Origin: Panacagrimonas sp.
GTDB lineage: Bacteria; Pseudomonadota; Gammaproteobacteria; Nevskiales; Nevskiaceae
Length of the DNA: 64,000 nt
Assembly (NCBI RefSeq): GCF_020697055.1
Contig: NZ_JAJFBP010000024.1
Location: 1-64,000, forward strand
Reading direction: 5' to 3'
This document shows, piece after piece, positions 55,914 to 64,000 of the stretch (its first letter is position 1; every line of letters begins with the position of its first letter). Both the position numbers and the translations under genes were made by a program. The notes beneath the pieces are model-generated. The model had not been told where the DNA came from and did not search any database. It worked only from the letters and a program-made list of their open reading frames with translations.

Positions 55914-56534
55914 TCAGAACGACGAGCCGGGCTGGGTCAGGAATTCGGCTTCGGCGGGGGTCGAAGGCCGTCCCAGGATCTTGTTGCGGTGGGGAAAGCG
56001 GCCGAAACGCTGGATGACCTCGCGATGCCGGCGGGCGAAGTCGCTGTACGACGCGAACAGCGGCCGCAGCTCGGCCGGCACCGCGTCCTCGAGCTGCTCG
56101 TAGTGCCGCACCGAGCGCTCCTGGTCCGGCATCGATTCGGAATGTTCGAGCGGCAGGTAGAAGAACACGCGTTCGAGCGGCGCCAGCGCCCGGTCGTCGC
56201 CGCGATCGAGCCCGTCGTTGCACAGGTTGCGCGCCACGGGGTCGCTGGAGAACGCCGCGATCGTGCCGCGATGGATGCTGCGCGAGAACTGGTCGACCAG
56301 GATGATCGCCGCGAGCCGGCCGCGCGGCGTCCTTGTCCAGTCCGGCAACGCGCCGGAGATCGCGCGCAGGCGCAGGTCGCCGAAACGCGACCCGATGTCC
56401 CGATCGGCCGCGGCGTCGCCACCCCACCACAGCGCCTCCTTGGCCTTGGCGGTCGTGGCCGGATCCAGGGCGGCAGACGGGCCGAACCAGAAGTCGAGGA
56501 CCGGTTCGAACGCGGGCGCGATGCCGGGGTCCAC
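55914..56534 (-). CDS. DUF924-family protein
   Basis: 206 residues with the DUF924 (YbgF-unrelated) helical repeat pattern: VLDFWFGPSA near the start, RGRLAAIILVDQFSRSIHRGT, VFFYLPLEHSESMPDQERSV and FGRFPHRNKILGRPSTPAE. The family is TPR-like and widespread; function is unknown. It overlaps no neighbour and follows the MAPEG gene on the same strand by 7 bases, so both are likely one transcript. Confidence 0.92.
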   Translation of the reverse strand: MDPGIAPAFEPVLDFWFGPSAALDPATTAKAKEALWWGGDAAADRDIGSRFGDLRLRAISGALPDWTRTPRGRLAAIILVDQFSRSIHRGTIAAFSSDPVARNLCNDGLDRGDDRALAPLERVFFYLPLEHSESMPDQERSVRHYEQLEDAVPAELRPLFASYSDFARRHREVIQRFGRFPHRNKILGRPSTPAEAEFLTQPGSSF

Positions 56535-56541
56535 GGCCGGC

Positions 56542-56946
56542 TCAGGCGGCCAGGACCAGTCCGGCGAGGCCGCGCCACAGGCACAGCGCGCCGGCGACCA
56601 GCAGCACCAGGAACGTCAGGATCATTCCGAAGAAGCGGCCCGCCATCCATTTCTCGGTGTAGCTGAGCGCGACGGCGTGCAGCACGCGCCCGATCACCAG
56701 CAGCAGGCCGAGCAGGTGCAGCAGCCAGAACGGCGTCGTGCCGCCGATCTCGAGCAAGGCGATCAGCAGCAGCGCGAACGGTGCGTACTCGGCGAAGTTC
56801 GCGTGGCCGCGCACGCGCCGCTGCATCTGTGCGTCGCCGCCGTCGCCCAGGCTGATGTTGGCGCCGCGTCGGCGACTGATGACGCGCAGGCTCAGCACGA
56901 CGTAGAAGATCGCGAGCAGGCCGGCATAGAGGGGAGTGACGATCAT
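56542..56946 (-). CDS. MAPEG-family membrane protein
   Basis: 134 residues, four predicted TM helices, with the MAPEG pattern (RRRGANISLGDGGDAQMQRRVRGHANFAEYAPFALLLIALLEIGG; VIGRVLHAVALS). The family covers membrane glutathione transferases and leukotriene synthases. A bacterial member may use glutathione on hydrophobic electrophiles. Precedes the DUF924 gene. Confidence 0.9.
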   Translation of the reverse strand: MIVTPLYAGLLAIFYVVLSLRVISRRRGANISLGDGGDAQMQRRVRGHANFAEYAPFALLLIALLEIGGTTPFWLLHLLGLLLVIGRVLHAVALSYTEKWMAGRFFGMILTFLVLLVAGALCLWRGLAGLVLAA

Positions 56947-57069
56947 GGGGTCGGGTGCGGGTTGGGGACGAGGGTGTGATTTCTGGAAGTTTCAGGAACG
57001 AATCATGCGCTACGAACCTCGCATCCTGCGCGACTGGCGGACCGATCCAAATCGTCCGACGATCGCCGC

Positions 57070-57720
57070 ATGCAAAGGTCTCCGTCCGCCACCGATGCGC
57101 CTGACGCCATCGTCCACGTCGTCGACGACGATCCGGACATGTGCGACGTGATGGCCGACCTGTTGGCGTCGGTGGGCCTGTCCACGCGCACCTATGGCAG
57201 CGCGGAGAGCTACCTCGCCGCCAGCAAGCCCGATCTGCCGTCGTGCCTGGTGCTGGACGTGCACCTGGCGGGTGCCAGCGGACTCGAGCTGCAGCGCCAG
57301 CTGCTCGACACCGGCGCGCTTACGCCGATCGTGTTCATCAGCGGTCACGGTGACGTGGCGATGTCGGTGCGCGCGCTGCGCGCCGGCGCCGTGACGTTTC
57401 TCTCCAAGCCGTTCGAAGGCGATGCGCTGATCGATGCGGTGCGCGAAGGGATCGAGCGCGACGCGCGCGCGCGCGTCCAGCGCCGCGAGCAGCAGCAGAT
57501 GGAGCGGCTGCATGCGCGCCTGACGCCGCGCGAGCGCGAGGTGCTGGCCGGCGTGGTCGCGGGACATTCCAACAAGTGCATCGGGCGCGAACTCGGGATC
57601 ACGGAGGTCACCGTCAAGCTGCATCGATCCCACGTCATGCGCAAGCTCGGCGTCACGACGCTGGCGGAGCTGGTACGGCTCGCGGAGAAGCATCGCGCGG
57701 CCCACGCGTCCGGCGGCTGA
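57070..57720 (+). CDS. FixJ-family response regulator (orphan)
   Basis: 216 residues. Receiver domain: VHVVDDDPDMCDVMADLLASVG, phospho-acceptor Asp in CLVLDVHLAGASGLELQ, Lys in FLSKPFEG. A LuxR-type HTH follows (LTPREREVLAGVVAGHSNKCIGRELGITEVTVKLHRSHVMRKL pattern, near 147-190). FixJ/NarL-like transcriptional activator. No histidine kinase gene is adjacent in this window, so the partner must be elsewhere. Confidence 0.93.
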   Translation: MQRSPSATDAPDAIVHVVDDDPDMCDVMADLLASVGLSTRTYGSAESYLAASKPDLPSCLVLDVHLAGASGLELQRQLLDTGALTPIVFISGHGDVAMSVRALRAGAVTFLSKPFEGDALIDAVREGIERDARARVQRREQQQMERLHARLTPREREVLAGVVAGHSNKCIGRELGITEVTVKLHRSHVMRKLGVTTLAELVRLAEKHRAAHASGG

Positions 57721-57838
57721 GAAGGGGGCGGTCACGGAAAATTCACGCGAACCTATCCGCCGGTATAGCTGGCACACGTAGGGCGTTTGCTTATGGTGGT
57801 CGTCCGCCAACGCCAACCATGCCGAGGAGGAAAACGCC

Positions 57839-58171
57839 GTGACGCACACCATCGCAAAAGAGGTGCGGTCCGCCGGAGAGCGTCCTGCGACCGTTGCCGC
57901 CGCGAGCCGTGCCCCGATCCCGGGCGAGCGCGCGATGGACTTCGAGCTCGTCAAGGTCATCGACCGGTCGACGCTGCTCAATCCCGTGCAATTGCAATGT
58001 CCCTATCGGACGCGCACCGGACGCCCGCTCGAACGCGGCATCTACGCCGTGGTGTGGCCGGCGCATGTGCCGGCACACGATTACGACAGCGAGGCGCGCT
58101 ATTTCGGACCGTTCCGCGCCTGGCGCGACGCCAGCGCCTTCGTGCGCGACACCATCGGAGTCCGGCCGTGA
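57839..58171 (+). CDS. Small protein of unknown function, paralogue 1
   Basis: 110 residues from GTG 57839 with GAGGAGGA eight bases upstream. No signal peptide or TM segment. The C-terminal half carries GIYAVVWPAHVPAHDYDSEARYFGPFRAWRDASAFVR, which is clearly shared with the next gene (GYYAVLWP...DSALYFGPFPSERDADGFVR). I do not recognise the family. The stop overlaps the next start (GTGA), so both are translated as a pair, upstream of a WS/DGAT acyltransferase gene. Confidence 0.72.
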   Translation: MTHTIAKEVRSAGERPATVAAASRAPIPGERAMDFELVKVIDRSTLLNPVQLQCPYRTRTGRPLERGIYAVVWPAHVPAHDYDSEARYFGPFRAWRDASAFVRDTIGVRP

Positions 58172-58503
58172 GCGCGGTGACGGGCGGGCGGACGCAGTCC
58201 GTGAACCGCAGCAGTCGCACGTACCAGCTGATGGAGATCGGCATGCCGCCACCGGAGCCGGCGGTCGCGGGCCTCGACGGCCGCGCCTTCGTCCCCGGCT
58301 TCTACGTCTCCACCGTGGACGAAATCCCCGCCGCGCACGCGCGCGACGGCCGCATGCTGGTGCGCGGCTACTACGCGGTGCTCTGGCCGATGGACGATCT
58401 CCACGAGAAGGACGAGGACTCGGCGCTGTATTTCGGTCCCTTCCCGTCGGAGCGCGACGCGGACGGTTTCGTGCGCCGGATTTCGGGTACCCACGCGGCC
58501 TGA
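58168..58503 (+). CDS. Small protein of unknown function, paralogue 2
   Basis: 111 residues from GTG 58168, overlapping the previous stop. It shares the Y(Y/A)VxWP ... DSxxxYFGPFxxxRDAxxFVR core with its neighbour. The N-terminal part differs (SSRTYQLMEIGMPPPEPAVAGLDGRAFVPGFYVSTVDE). Its stop is followed after 47 bases by the WS/DGAT start. Tandem duplication with divergence; function unknown. Confidence 0.72.
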   Translation: MSAVTGGRTQSVNRSSRTYQLMEIGMPPPEPAVAGLDGRAFVPGFYVSTVDEIPAAHARDGRMLVRGYYAVLWPMDDLHEKDEDSALYFGPFPSERDADGFVRRISGTHAA

Positions 58504-58550
58504 CCCACGGCGCGACGCCAGCCGCGCCATCCAATCGAAAGGCTGCGACG

Positions 58551-59975
58551 GTGCCGCTGTCCTGGCTGGACCAGGCGTTCGTATTGCTCGAACGGCGGCG
58601 TCAGCCGTTCCACGTCGCGTACCTGGCGCTGCTGGCGCCGCCCGCGGGCGTTGCCAGCGCGGCTGCCGTCACCCAGCTGATCGCCGACCTGCGTGCCGGG
58701 GGATCACCACGGGCGCCGTTCGATCGCTGCCTGGGCCTGAGCGGCGGACGCCTGGCCTGGAAACCGGGGCCGGATTTCGCGCTCGACCGGCACCTGCTGC
58801 GACTGAGCCTGCCGGCGGCGGGACGGATGGACGATCTGCTGGCGCTGGTCGGGCGCCTGCACGCACTGCCGCTCGAGCGCGACGCGCCGCCGTGGCGCAT
58901 CTACCTGATCGAGGGCCTTGGCGACGGCCGCATCGCGGTCTACGCCAAGCTGCATCACGCGCTCGCCGATGGCGTCGCCGGTACGCGGCTGCTGCTGCAG
59001 TCGTTCTCGGCCGACCCCACGGCGCACCCTGAACCGCCGTGGGCGGTTCCGACGACCCCGCCGCGCATGCCGCGCCCGATCGTCGATCGAAGCGGCGGAT
59101 GGCTGACCCGGCTGGCCGCGGCGGGTGTCGTGCTCGGCGAGCTGCAGCGCACCGCGCGCGACGTGCGGCGCCGTCGCGCCGAAGTCGTCGGCGGCCGAGA
59201 TGCGCCGGCCTGCCTGATCAACCGGCGCGTCGGACCGGCGCGCAGCGTCGGCGTGTGCTCGTTGTCGCTGGCGCGCGTGCGCGTGATCGCGCAGGTGCTC
59301 GGCGGCACCACCAACGACGTCGTGCTCGCGCTGTGCGCGGCAGCGCTTCGCCGCTTCCTGGTCGAGCGCGACGCGCTGCCCGATGCCTCGCTGGTGGCGA
59401 TGGTGCCGATGTCCACGCGCGACGAGGGCGACGAGGCGCTGGGCAACCGGATCGTGCCGCTGCTGGTGCGGCTGGGCACCGACATCGACGATCCGCTCGA
59501 TCGCTTCGCGCTGATCCGTCGATCCGCCGGCCACAGCAAGGAGCGTTTCGCCGGATTGAGCATCGGCGAGTCCTACGCCTACGCGCTGGCCTCGAGCAGC
59601 CTGGGCCTGCTGCAGCTGCTGCTGCGACCCGAAGGCGGACGCCTGCCGTTCAACATCGTGATCTCGAACCTGCGCGGCCCCGCGACGCCGCAGTACTGGC
59701 ACGGCCTGCGCCTCGACGGGCTCCATCCGATGTCGGTGGTGCTCGACGGGCAGGCGATGAACCTGACGTTCGCCAGTCGCGAAGATCGGCTCGACTTCGG
59801 CCTGACCGCGTGCCGCCAGGCGGTTCCGGGCGCGGCGCGCGTGCTCGAATACCTCGGGCATTCGCTGGACGAGCTCGAAGCCTGCCTGCCGGCGCACGAA
59901 CTGTCGCGGCCGCGCACGACCGAGGTACCTGCGGAATCGCCTGCGCACCGCGTAAGGGAAGCCAAGTCCCGGTAG
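58551..59975 (+). CDS. WS/DGAT-type acyltransferase, second copy
   Basis: 474 residues from GTG 58551. Wax ester synthase/DGAT family: SWLDQAFVLLERRRQPFHVAYLALL start, catalytic KLHHALADGVAGTRLL (HHxxxDG), NDVVLALCAAALRRFL and FNIVISNLRGP. It has a shorter acceptor region than the copy at 40643 and differs at many positions, so it is a paralogue, not a recent copy. May make wax esters or triacylglycerol, or acylate a different alcohol. Follows the twin small genes, 47 bases apart. Confidence 0.9.
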   Translation: MPLSWLDQAFVLLERRRQPFHVAYLALLAPPAGVASAAAVTQLIADLRAGGSPRAPFDRCLGLSGGRLAWKPGPDFALDRHLLRLSLPAAGRMDDLLALVGRLHALPLERDAPPWRIYLIEGLGDGRIAVYAKLHHALADGVAGTRLLLQSFSADPTAHPEPPWAVPTTPPRMPRPIVDRSGGWLTRLAAAGVVLGELQRTARDVRRRRAEVVGGRDAPACLINRRVGPARSVGVCSLSLARVRVIAQVLGGTTNDVVLALCAAALRRFLVERDALPDASLVAMVPMSTRDEGDEALGNRIVPLLVRLGTDIDDPLDRFALIRRSAGHSKERFAGLSIGESYAYALASSSLGLLQLLLRPEGGRLPFNIVISNLRGPATPQYWHGLRLDGLHPMSVVLDGQAMNLTFASREDRLDFGLTACRQAVPGAARVLEYLGHSLDELEACLPAHELSRPRTTEVPAESPAHRVREAKSR

Positions 59976-59977
59976 GG

Positions 59978-60017
59978 TCCCCGGGCCTCGCTCGATAGCG
60001 ATGCGAAGCCCCGGGGA
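59978..60017. terminator. GC-rich hairpin between WS/DGAT and ychJ
   Basis: TCCCCGGG(C)CTCGC near 59978-59991 pairs with GCGA(A)GCCCCGGGGA near 60003-60017, with small bulges. It sits in the 67-base gap between convergent genes. No T-run, so an inferred bidirectional terminator. Confidence 0.5.
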
Positions 60018-60042
60018 AATCGCGACGCCAACGATCGACGCG

Positions 60043-60417
60043 CTAATCGCCCGCGACGTAATACCAGCGCCCGTCCGCCTCGCGCACGAAGCGGCTGCGC
60101 TCGCCCATCCGCACGGCGGATCCGCCGCCGACCTTGTAGCGCGCGACGAACGAAACCTCGGCCGCGTCGGTCCCGGTGTCGCGCGCCGACTCCACGCGCA
60201 GCCCGAGCCATTTGGTCCCCGGTTCGAAGTCGACGCGCGGGGGGCGGGTCGACGCGTGCCAGGTGGCGAGCAGATAGGGTTCGAGCGCCAGCACGAACGC
60301 GCTGTAGCGCGACCGCATCAGCGCCTCGGCGTTCGGTGCCGGCTCGCCTGCATGCCAGCACCCGCAGCATTCGGCGTACGCGCGTCCCGATCCGCAGGGG
60401 CAGTCGGCCGGGCTCAC
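60043..60417 (-). CDS. ychJ: YchJ-family SEC-C-motif protein
   Basis: 124 residues from GTG 60417. The N-terminal SEC-C zinc motif is [20 protein letters not shown], followed by the YchJ middle region ([26 protein letters not shown]) and C-terminal WYYVAGD. Metal-binding protein of unknown function. Start overlaps the stop of the flavoprotein gene by GTGA, so it is translated after it. Confidence 0.92.
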   Translation of the reverse strand: MSPADCPCGSGRAYAECCGCWHAGEPAPNAEALMRSRYSAFVLALEPYLLATWHASTRPPRVDFEPGTKWLGLRVESARDTGTDAAEVSFVARYKVGGGSAVRMGERSRFVREADGRWYYVAGD

Positions 60418-61598
60418 AGCGCCTGCCCGCAGGCGTGGGCGCAGGCCCACGCCCACTGGAAGTTGTAACCGCCGAGCCAGCCGGTCACGTCGAGCACCTC
60501 GCCGATGAAGTACAGCCCTGGCACGCGGCGCGACTCGAACGTGCTCGACGAGATCTCGCGCGTATCGACGCCGCCCAGCGTCACCTCGGCGGTGCGATAG
60601 CCCTCGGTGCCGTTGGGCATGACCGGCCAGCGACCCAGCACCGCGCCGATCTCGCGCAGTTCGCGATCGTTGAACTGGCGCATGGGACGGCTGGGCGCGA
60701 GCTTTTCGCAGAAGCGCTGCGCCAGGCGCTTGGGCAGCGCGTCGGCCAGCACGTTGCGCAGTTCCGCCGCGGGCTGGCTGCGCCGGCGTTCGAGCAACCA
60801 GTCTGCCGCGTCGACGCCGGGCATCAGGTCCAGTTGCAGCGCATCGCCGGGCTGCCAGTAGTTCGAGATCTGCAGCAGCGCGGGGCCCGACAGCCCGCGA
60901 TGGGTGATCAGCATCGCGTTGCGAAAGCGTGCGCCGCCGCAGCGGGCCTCGATCGGCAGGCTCACGCCCGACAGGTCCTGCCAGTCCTCGAGCGGACGCC
61001 CCGACAGCGTCAGCGGGACCAGCCCCGCGCGCGTGGGTTGCACGGCGTGGCCGAACTGGCGCGCCAGCGCATAGCCCAGGCCGCTGCCGCCCAGGCTCGG
61101 AATCGACAGCCCGCCGGTGGCGATCACCAGCCGTGGCGCGCCCATCGCCCCGTGCGACGTGCGCAGCGCAAAACCGGCGCCCTCGGCATCGACCCGTTCG
61201 ACCTCGCAGTCGGTGCGCAGCTCCACGCCGGACTGCGCACCCTCGTCGAGCAGCATCCGCACGATCTGGCGCGACGAGTCGTCGCAGAACAGCTGGCCGA
61301 GCTCCTTTTCGTGCCAGGCGATGCCGTGGCGATCGACCTGCTCGATGAAGTGCTCGGGCCGATAGCGCGCCAGTGCCGAACGGCAGAAATGCGGGTTGTC
61401 GGACAGGAACTGCTCGTGCGTGGTGCCGGTGTTGGTGAAATTGCAGCGGCCGCCGCCGGACATCAGGATCTTCTTGCCCGGCTTGTTCGCGCGTTCCAGC
61501 ACGCGCACGCGCAGGCCGCGTCGGGCCGCGGTGAAAGCGCAGAACAGGCCGGCCGCGCCGCCGCCGAGAATCAGCACATCGCAATCGATCGGGCTCAT
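60414..61598 (-). CDS. BaiN/HI0933-type flavoprotein
   Basis: 394 residues. N-terminal FAD-binding [47 protein letters not shown] (GxGxxG and the GRCNFTN signature), mid-region [25 protein letters not shown], and C-terminal [29 protein letters not shown]. This is the YhiN/BaiN family of NAD(P)/FAD-dependent oxidoreductases; the E. coli-type function is unknown, while BaiN in gut bacteria was linked to bile acid dehydroxylation. Overlaps ychJ at its stop. Divergent from yajQ. Confidence 0.92.
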   Translation of the reverse strand: MSPIDCDVLILGGGAAGLFCAFTAARRGLRVRVLERANKPGKKILMSGGGRCNFTNTGTTHEQFLSDNPHFCRSALARYRPEHFIEQVDRHGIAWHEKELGQLFCDDSSRQIVRMLLDEGAQSGVELRTDCEVERVDAEGAGFALRTSHGAMGAPRLVIATGGLSIPSLGGSGLGYALARQFGHAVQPTRAGLVPLTLSGRPLEDWQDLSGVSLPIEARCGGARFRNAMLITHRGLSGPALLQISNYWQPGDALQLDLMPGVDAADWLLERRRSQPAAELRNVLADALPKRLAQRFCEKLAPSRPMRQFNDRELREIGAVLGRWPVMPNGTEGYRTAEVTLGGVDTREISSSTFESRRVPGLYFIGEVLDVTGWLGGYNFQWAWACAHACGQAL

Positions 61599-61658
61599 GC
61601 GGCTTGGAAAGCGGGGAGGGCTTCAGGATACTTTCGGTTCCCCCATCCGCCCAATGCC

Positions 61659-62141
61659 ATGCCTTCCTTCGACGTCGTCAGCCAGGTCGACAAGCACGAG
61701 CTCACCAACGCGGTCGATACCGCGATCCGCGACATCGCCAATCGCTTCGACCTGCGCGGCACCAGCGCCAGGATCGAACGCGAGGAATTCGTGCTCACGC
61801 TGCACGCGGACACCGAGTTCCAGCTCGACCAGCTGCTCGATGTGCTGCGCAAGCGCCTCGCCGGCCGGCACATCGACCTGCGCAGCCTGGACATCGGCGA
61901 CGTGCTGACCAACCTGGCCGGCGCGCGCCGCACGGTCACGGTCAAGCAGGGCATCGAGCAGGCGCAGGCCAAGAAGATCGTGGCCAGGATCAAGGAGTCG
62001 AAGATCAAGGTCGACAGCTCGATCACCGGCGACAAGCTGCGCGTCACCGGCAAGAAGCGCGACGATCTGCAGGATGTCATCGCGCTGCTGAAAAAGGCCG
62101 AGTTCGAGCTGCCGCTGCAGTTCGAGAATTTCCGCGACTGA
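61659..62141 (+). CDS. yajQ: YajQ-family cyclic di-GMP-binding protein
   Basis: 160 residues. Motifs: [88 protein letters not shown]. In Xanthomonas, a member of this family binds cyclic di-GMP and affects virulence gene transcription. ATG 61659 gives the normal length. The gap of 60 bases to the divergent flavoprotein gene holds its promoter. Followed 10 bases later by a patatin-type gene. Confidence 0.94.
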   Translation: MPSFDVVSQVDKHELTNAVDTAIRDIANRFDLRGTSARIEREEFVLTLHADTEFQLDQLLDVLRKRLAGRHIDLRSLDIGDVLTNLAGARRTVTVKQGIEQAQAKKIVARIKESKIKVDSSITGDKLRVTGKKRDDLQDVIALLKKAEFELPLQFENFRD

Positions 62142-62151
62142 AGACCCGGCC

Positions 62152-63135
62152 GTGGCATCGCCTCGACCTCCGGTCATCGGCCTGGCGCTCGGCAGCGGCT
62201 CGTCGCGCGGCTGGGCGCACATCGGGATCATCCAGGGCCTGGAGTCGATCGGCGTGCGGCCGCACGTCGTCGCCGGCACCTCGGTCGGCGCGCTGGTGGG
62301 GGCGGTGTACGTCGCCGGGCAGCTCGAGCCGTTCACCGAATGGGTGCTCAAGCTGACGCCGCGCGACGTCTTCGGGCTGATGGACCTGAGCTTCTCCGGC
62401 GGCTTCGTGAAGGGCCAGCGGCTCTTCGGCTACTTCGAGGAGCGCCACCTCAATCCCAAGATCGAGGAGCTGGAGCAGCGCTTCATCAGCGTGTGCACGG
62501 AGATGAGCAGCGGGCGCGAGATCTGGATCACGCGCGGGCCGATCATCAGCGCCGCGCGCGCGTCGTGCGCGATTCCCGGTCTGTTCTCGCCGGTCAAGCA
62601 CGACGAGCGCTGGATGCTCGACGGCGGCCTGGTGAACCCGGTGCCGGTCTCCGCGTGCCGCGCGATGGGCGCCGACGTGGTGATCGCGGTGAATCTCAAC
62701 GCGCAGCTGGTGGGTCGTCACCTGTCGCAGGCGGGCCAGGAGGAGGTCGCGCGGGAGGCCAGCAGCAAGCAGGAAAAGAACCTGTGGCAGCGCATGGTCG
62801 CCTCGCTCTCCAGCGGCGACGACGACCGGCCGAGCATGTTCGACGTGGTGGCCGCCAGTGTGAACATCCTGCAGGACCGTCTCACCCGCAGTCGCATGGC
62901 CGGCGATCCGCCGGAGATCACGCTGCTGCCGGTGCTCGCCGACTTCGCGCTGATGGATTTCCATCGCGCGCGCGAGTGCATCGACGAAGGGCGGCGCCTG
63001 GTGCACGAGAACGCCACGATGCTGCGCGCCTGGGCGGGCCTGCCGAAGCTCGATCCCGCGGTGCCGGTCCCCGCGCCGCCGCCGACGCCGGAGATCGAGC
63101 CGCCGCTTCCGACGGAGCCGCCGCCGACGAGTTGA
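62152..63135 (+). CDS. Patatin-like phospholipase (RssA type)
   Basis: 327 residues from GTG 62152. Patatin fold: oxyanion region GLALGSGSSRGWAHIGIIQGL, nucleophile elbow VAGTSVGALVGAVY (Ser near residue 45), and catalytic Asp in LDGGLVNPVPV. A Pro-rich tail (VPAPPPTPEIEPPLPTEPPPT) follows. RssA-like lipases act as phospholipase A or lysophospholipase. The oxyanion GGxxR is read as GSGSSRG here. Probably cotranscribed with yajQ. Confidence 0.9.
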   Translation: MASPRPPVIGLALGSGSSRGWAHIGIIQGLESIGVRPHVVAGTSVGALVGAVYVAGQLEPFTEWVLKLTPRDVFGLMDLSFSGGFVKGQRLFGYFEERHLNPKIEELEQRFISVCTEMSSGREIWITRGPIISAARASCAIPGLFSPVKHDERWMLDGGLVNPVPVSACRAMGADVVIAVNLNAQLVGRHLSQAGQEEVAREASSKQEKNLWQRMVASLSSGDDDRPSMFDVVAASVNILQDRLTRSRMAGDPPEITLLPVLADFALMDFHRARECIDEGRRLVHENATMLRAWAGLPKLDPAVPVPAPPPTPEIEPPLPTEPPPTS

Positions 63136-63141
63136 TCAGTC

Positions 63142-63173
63142 GCCCGGGTCTCGTTCCCGGTCCGCGCCCGGGC
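63142..63173. terminator. GCCCGGG hairpin between patatin gene and mgtE
   Basis: GCCCGGG (63142-63148) pairs with CCCGGGC (63167-63173), overlapping the mgtE stop codon. Short stem with no T-run, so weak evidence; the genes are convergent. Confidence 0.35.
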
Positions 63174-64000
63174 TACAGCAGGCTCGAAAGCAGGGTGGCG
63201 ATGCCGAGGAACGAGAAGAACCCGACGATGTCGGTGACCGTGGTCAGGATGATCGACGACGACTGCGCCGGATCCTGGCCCAGGCGGGTGAGGACGATCG
63301 GGACCGCCGCGCCGGCGAACGTGGCGATGGTCATCGCCAGCACCATCGCGCTGCCGATCACCAGGACCAGGCCGACCGAGCCGCTCCAGAACCACACGCC
63401 GATCGCGCAGGCGACGGAGACGACCAGGCCGTTGAGCAGGCCGACCGCGCCTTCCTTGAGCGTGACCGCCAGCCACTGGCCGACGGTGAATTCGCGCAGC
63501 GTCAGGCCGCGCATCGTCACCGCAAGGGCCTGCTGGCCGGCGTTGCCGGATTCACCGGCGACCACCGGCATCAGGATCGCCAGCGCGGTGAACTGCGCGA
63601 TGGTCTCCTCGAACAGTCCCACCACCGAGGCCGCGATGAACGCCGTGACCAGATTGATGTGCAGCCACGGCAGGCGCTTCTTCACCGCGAACCAGGGTTT
63701 GGATAGCGCGCGTTCCTGCGGACTGACGCCGACCATCGCGCCGATGTCCGCCGCGGCTTCCTCCTGCAGCGCCTGGACCAGCATGCCGTGCTGGATCAGC
63801 CCGATCAGCCGGCCGTCGAGATCGACCACCGGCAGGTCGGTGAGTCGATGCTTTTCGACCGTCTCGACGACCTCGTCGCGCGGATCCATCGCGTTGACCG
63901 CCGCGGCGACCGGGTGTGCCAGATCGCGCAACAGCGTGTCGGGCTGCGCCATCGCCAGTTCCTGGATCGGGATCTGGCCGCGCAGGCGGTTGTCGCTGTC
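63173..64000 (-). CDS. mgtE: Magnesium transporter MgtE, 3' part
   Basis: About 276 C-terminal residues; the gene runs off the right edge, in frame through the last bases. Visible parts: end of the CBS-domain region (HPVAAAVNAMDPRDEVVETVEKHRLTDLPVVDLDGRLIGLI) and the five-helix channel domain (PWLHINLVTAFIAASVVGLFEETIAQFTALAILMPVVAGESGNAGQQALAVTMRGL ... GQDPAQSSSIILTTVTDIVGFFSFLGI). The pattern NAGxQ and TTVTDIVGFFSFLG is diagnostic of MgtE. It imports Mg2+ down its electrochemical gradient and is gated by cytosolic Mg2+. Confidence 0.95.
   Translation of the reverse strand, partial: DSDNRLRGQIPIQELAMAQPDTLLRDLAHPVAAAVNAMDPRDEVVETVEKHRLTDLPVVDLDGRLIGLIQHGMLVQALQEEAAADIGAMVGVSPQERALSKPWFAVKKRLPWLHINLVTAFIAASVVGLFEETIAQFTALAILMPVVAGESGNAGQQALAVTMRGLTLREFTVGQWLAVTLKEGAVGLLNGLVVSVACAIGVWFWSGSVGLVLVIGSAMVLAMTIATFAGAAVPIVLTRLGQDPAQSSSIILTTVTDIVGFFSFLGIATLLSSLL

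Overview
The window is about 68% GC by eye and densely coded. It looks like the chromosome of a free-living, flagellated Gram-negative bacterium, most likely a gammaproteobacterium of the Xanthomonadales/Lysobacterales-Nevskiales kind. Pointers are lpxH (lipid A), OmpA-type and phenol-porin-like outer membrane proteins, a FliD-FliS-PilZ flagellar end, a CpxRA-like envelope stress system, YajQ, YchJ and intergenic palindromes common in that group. I see no tRNA, rRNA, CRISPR array, transposase or phage gene, and no gene-free stretch over 300 bases. Both ends cut a gene: fliD on the left, mgtE on the right.

Layout. 1-4.9 kb: the 3' end of fliD, then a CpxA/CpxR pair facing a Spy/CpxP-like gene across a perfect CpxR box, then fliS-pilZ behind a sigma-28-like promoter. 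5-10 kb (minus strand): OmpA-TSP3 protein, dusA, cyclophilin, an alanine-glyoxylate-type aminotransferase and lpxH. 10-23.7 kb: the most unusual block. A divergent SDR faces a ten-gene, mostly overlapping run: APH-fold kinase, acyl-CoA dehydrogenase, PRISE-like reductase, acyl-CoA ligase, RbsC-type permease, lipoprotein binding protein, a permease fused to a strictosidine-synthase-like (SSL) beta-propeller, a second free SSL protein, an RbsA-type ATPase and a TetR regulator. 23.8-36 kb: leucine-carboxyl-methyltransferase-like enzyme, beta-lactamase-fold esterase, ceramidase-like lipoprotein, class II aldolase, alpha/beta hydrolase, sterol-desaturase family protein, MocR regulator, DUF2970 protein with two multiheme cytochromes c, and msrA. 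36-42 kb: MBL hydrolase, then a TetR gene divergent from a Baeyer-Villiger monooxygenase, SDR and WS/DGAT acyltransferase. 42-64 kb: housekeeping and orphan genes (Snf2 helicase, SnoaL-like, ATP-grasp, MBL, YjbQ, PhoX-like, ABC-F, phenol-porin-like, DEAD helicase, lytic transglycosylase, DUF924, MAPEG, FixJ-like regulator, twin small paralogues, second WS/DGAT, ychJ, BaiN-type flavoprotein, yajQ, patatin, mgtE).

How the genes may work together. The 10.9-23.7 kb block reads as uptake plus CoA-dependent breakdown of one compound. The kinase gene followed with ATGA overlap by an acyl-CoA dehydrogenase carrying a DGPxEVH end motif matches the domain order of eukaryotic ACAD10/ACAD11 and the kinase/dehydrogenase pair of the bacterial levulinate (lva) 4-hydroxyacid pathway. 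SSL/SMP-30 propellers are often lactonases or esterases. My leading hypothesis is import of a lactone or hydroxyacid ester, ring opening by the propeller tethered to the permease, CoA activation, phosphorylation and beta-oxidation. The Baeyer-Villiger/SDR/wax-ester-synthase cluster, ceramidase and desaturase add to a lipid- or steroid-like metabolic theme. This is inference; the substrate cannot be read from the sequence.
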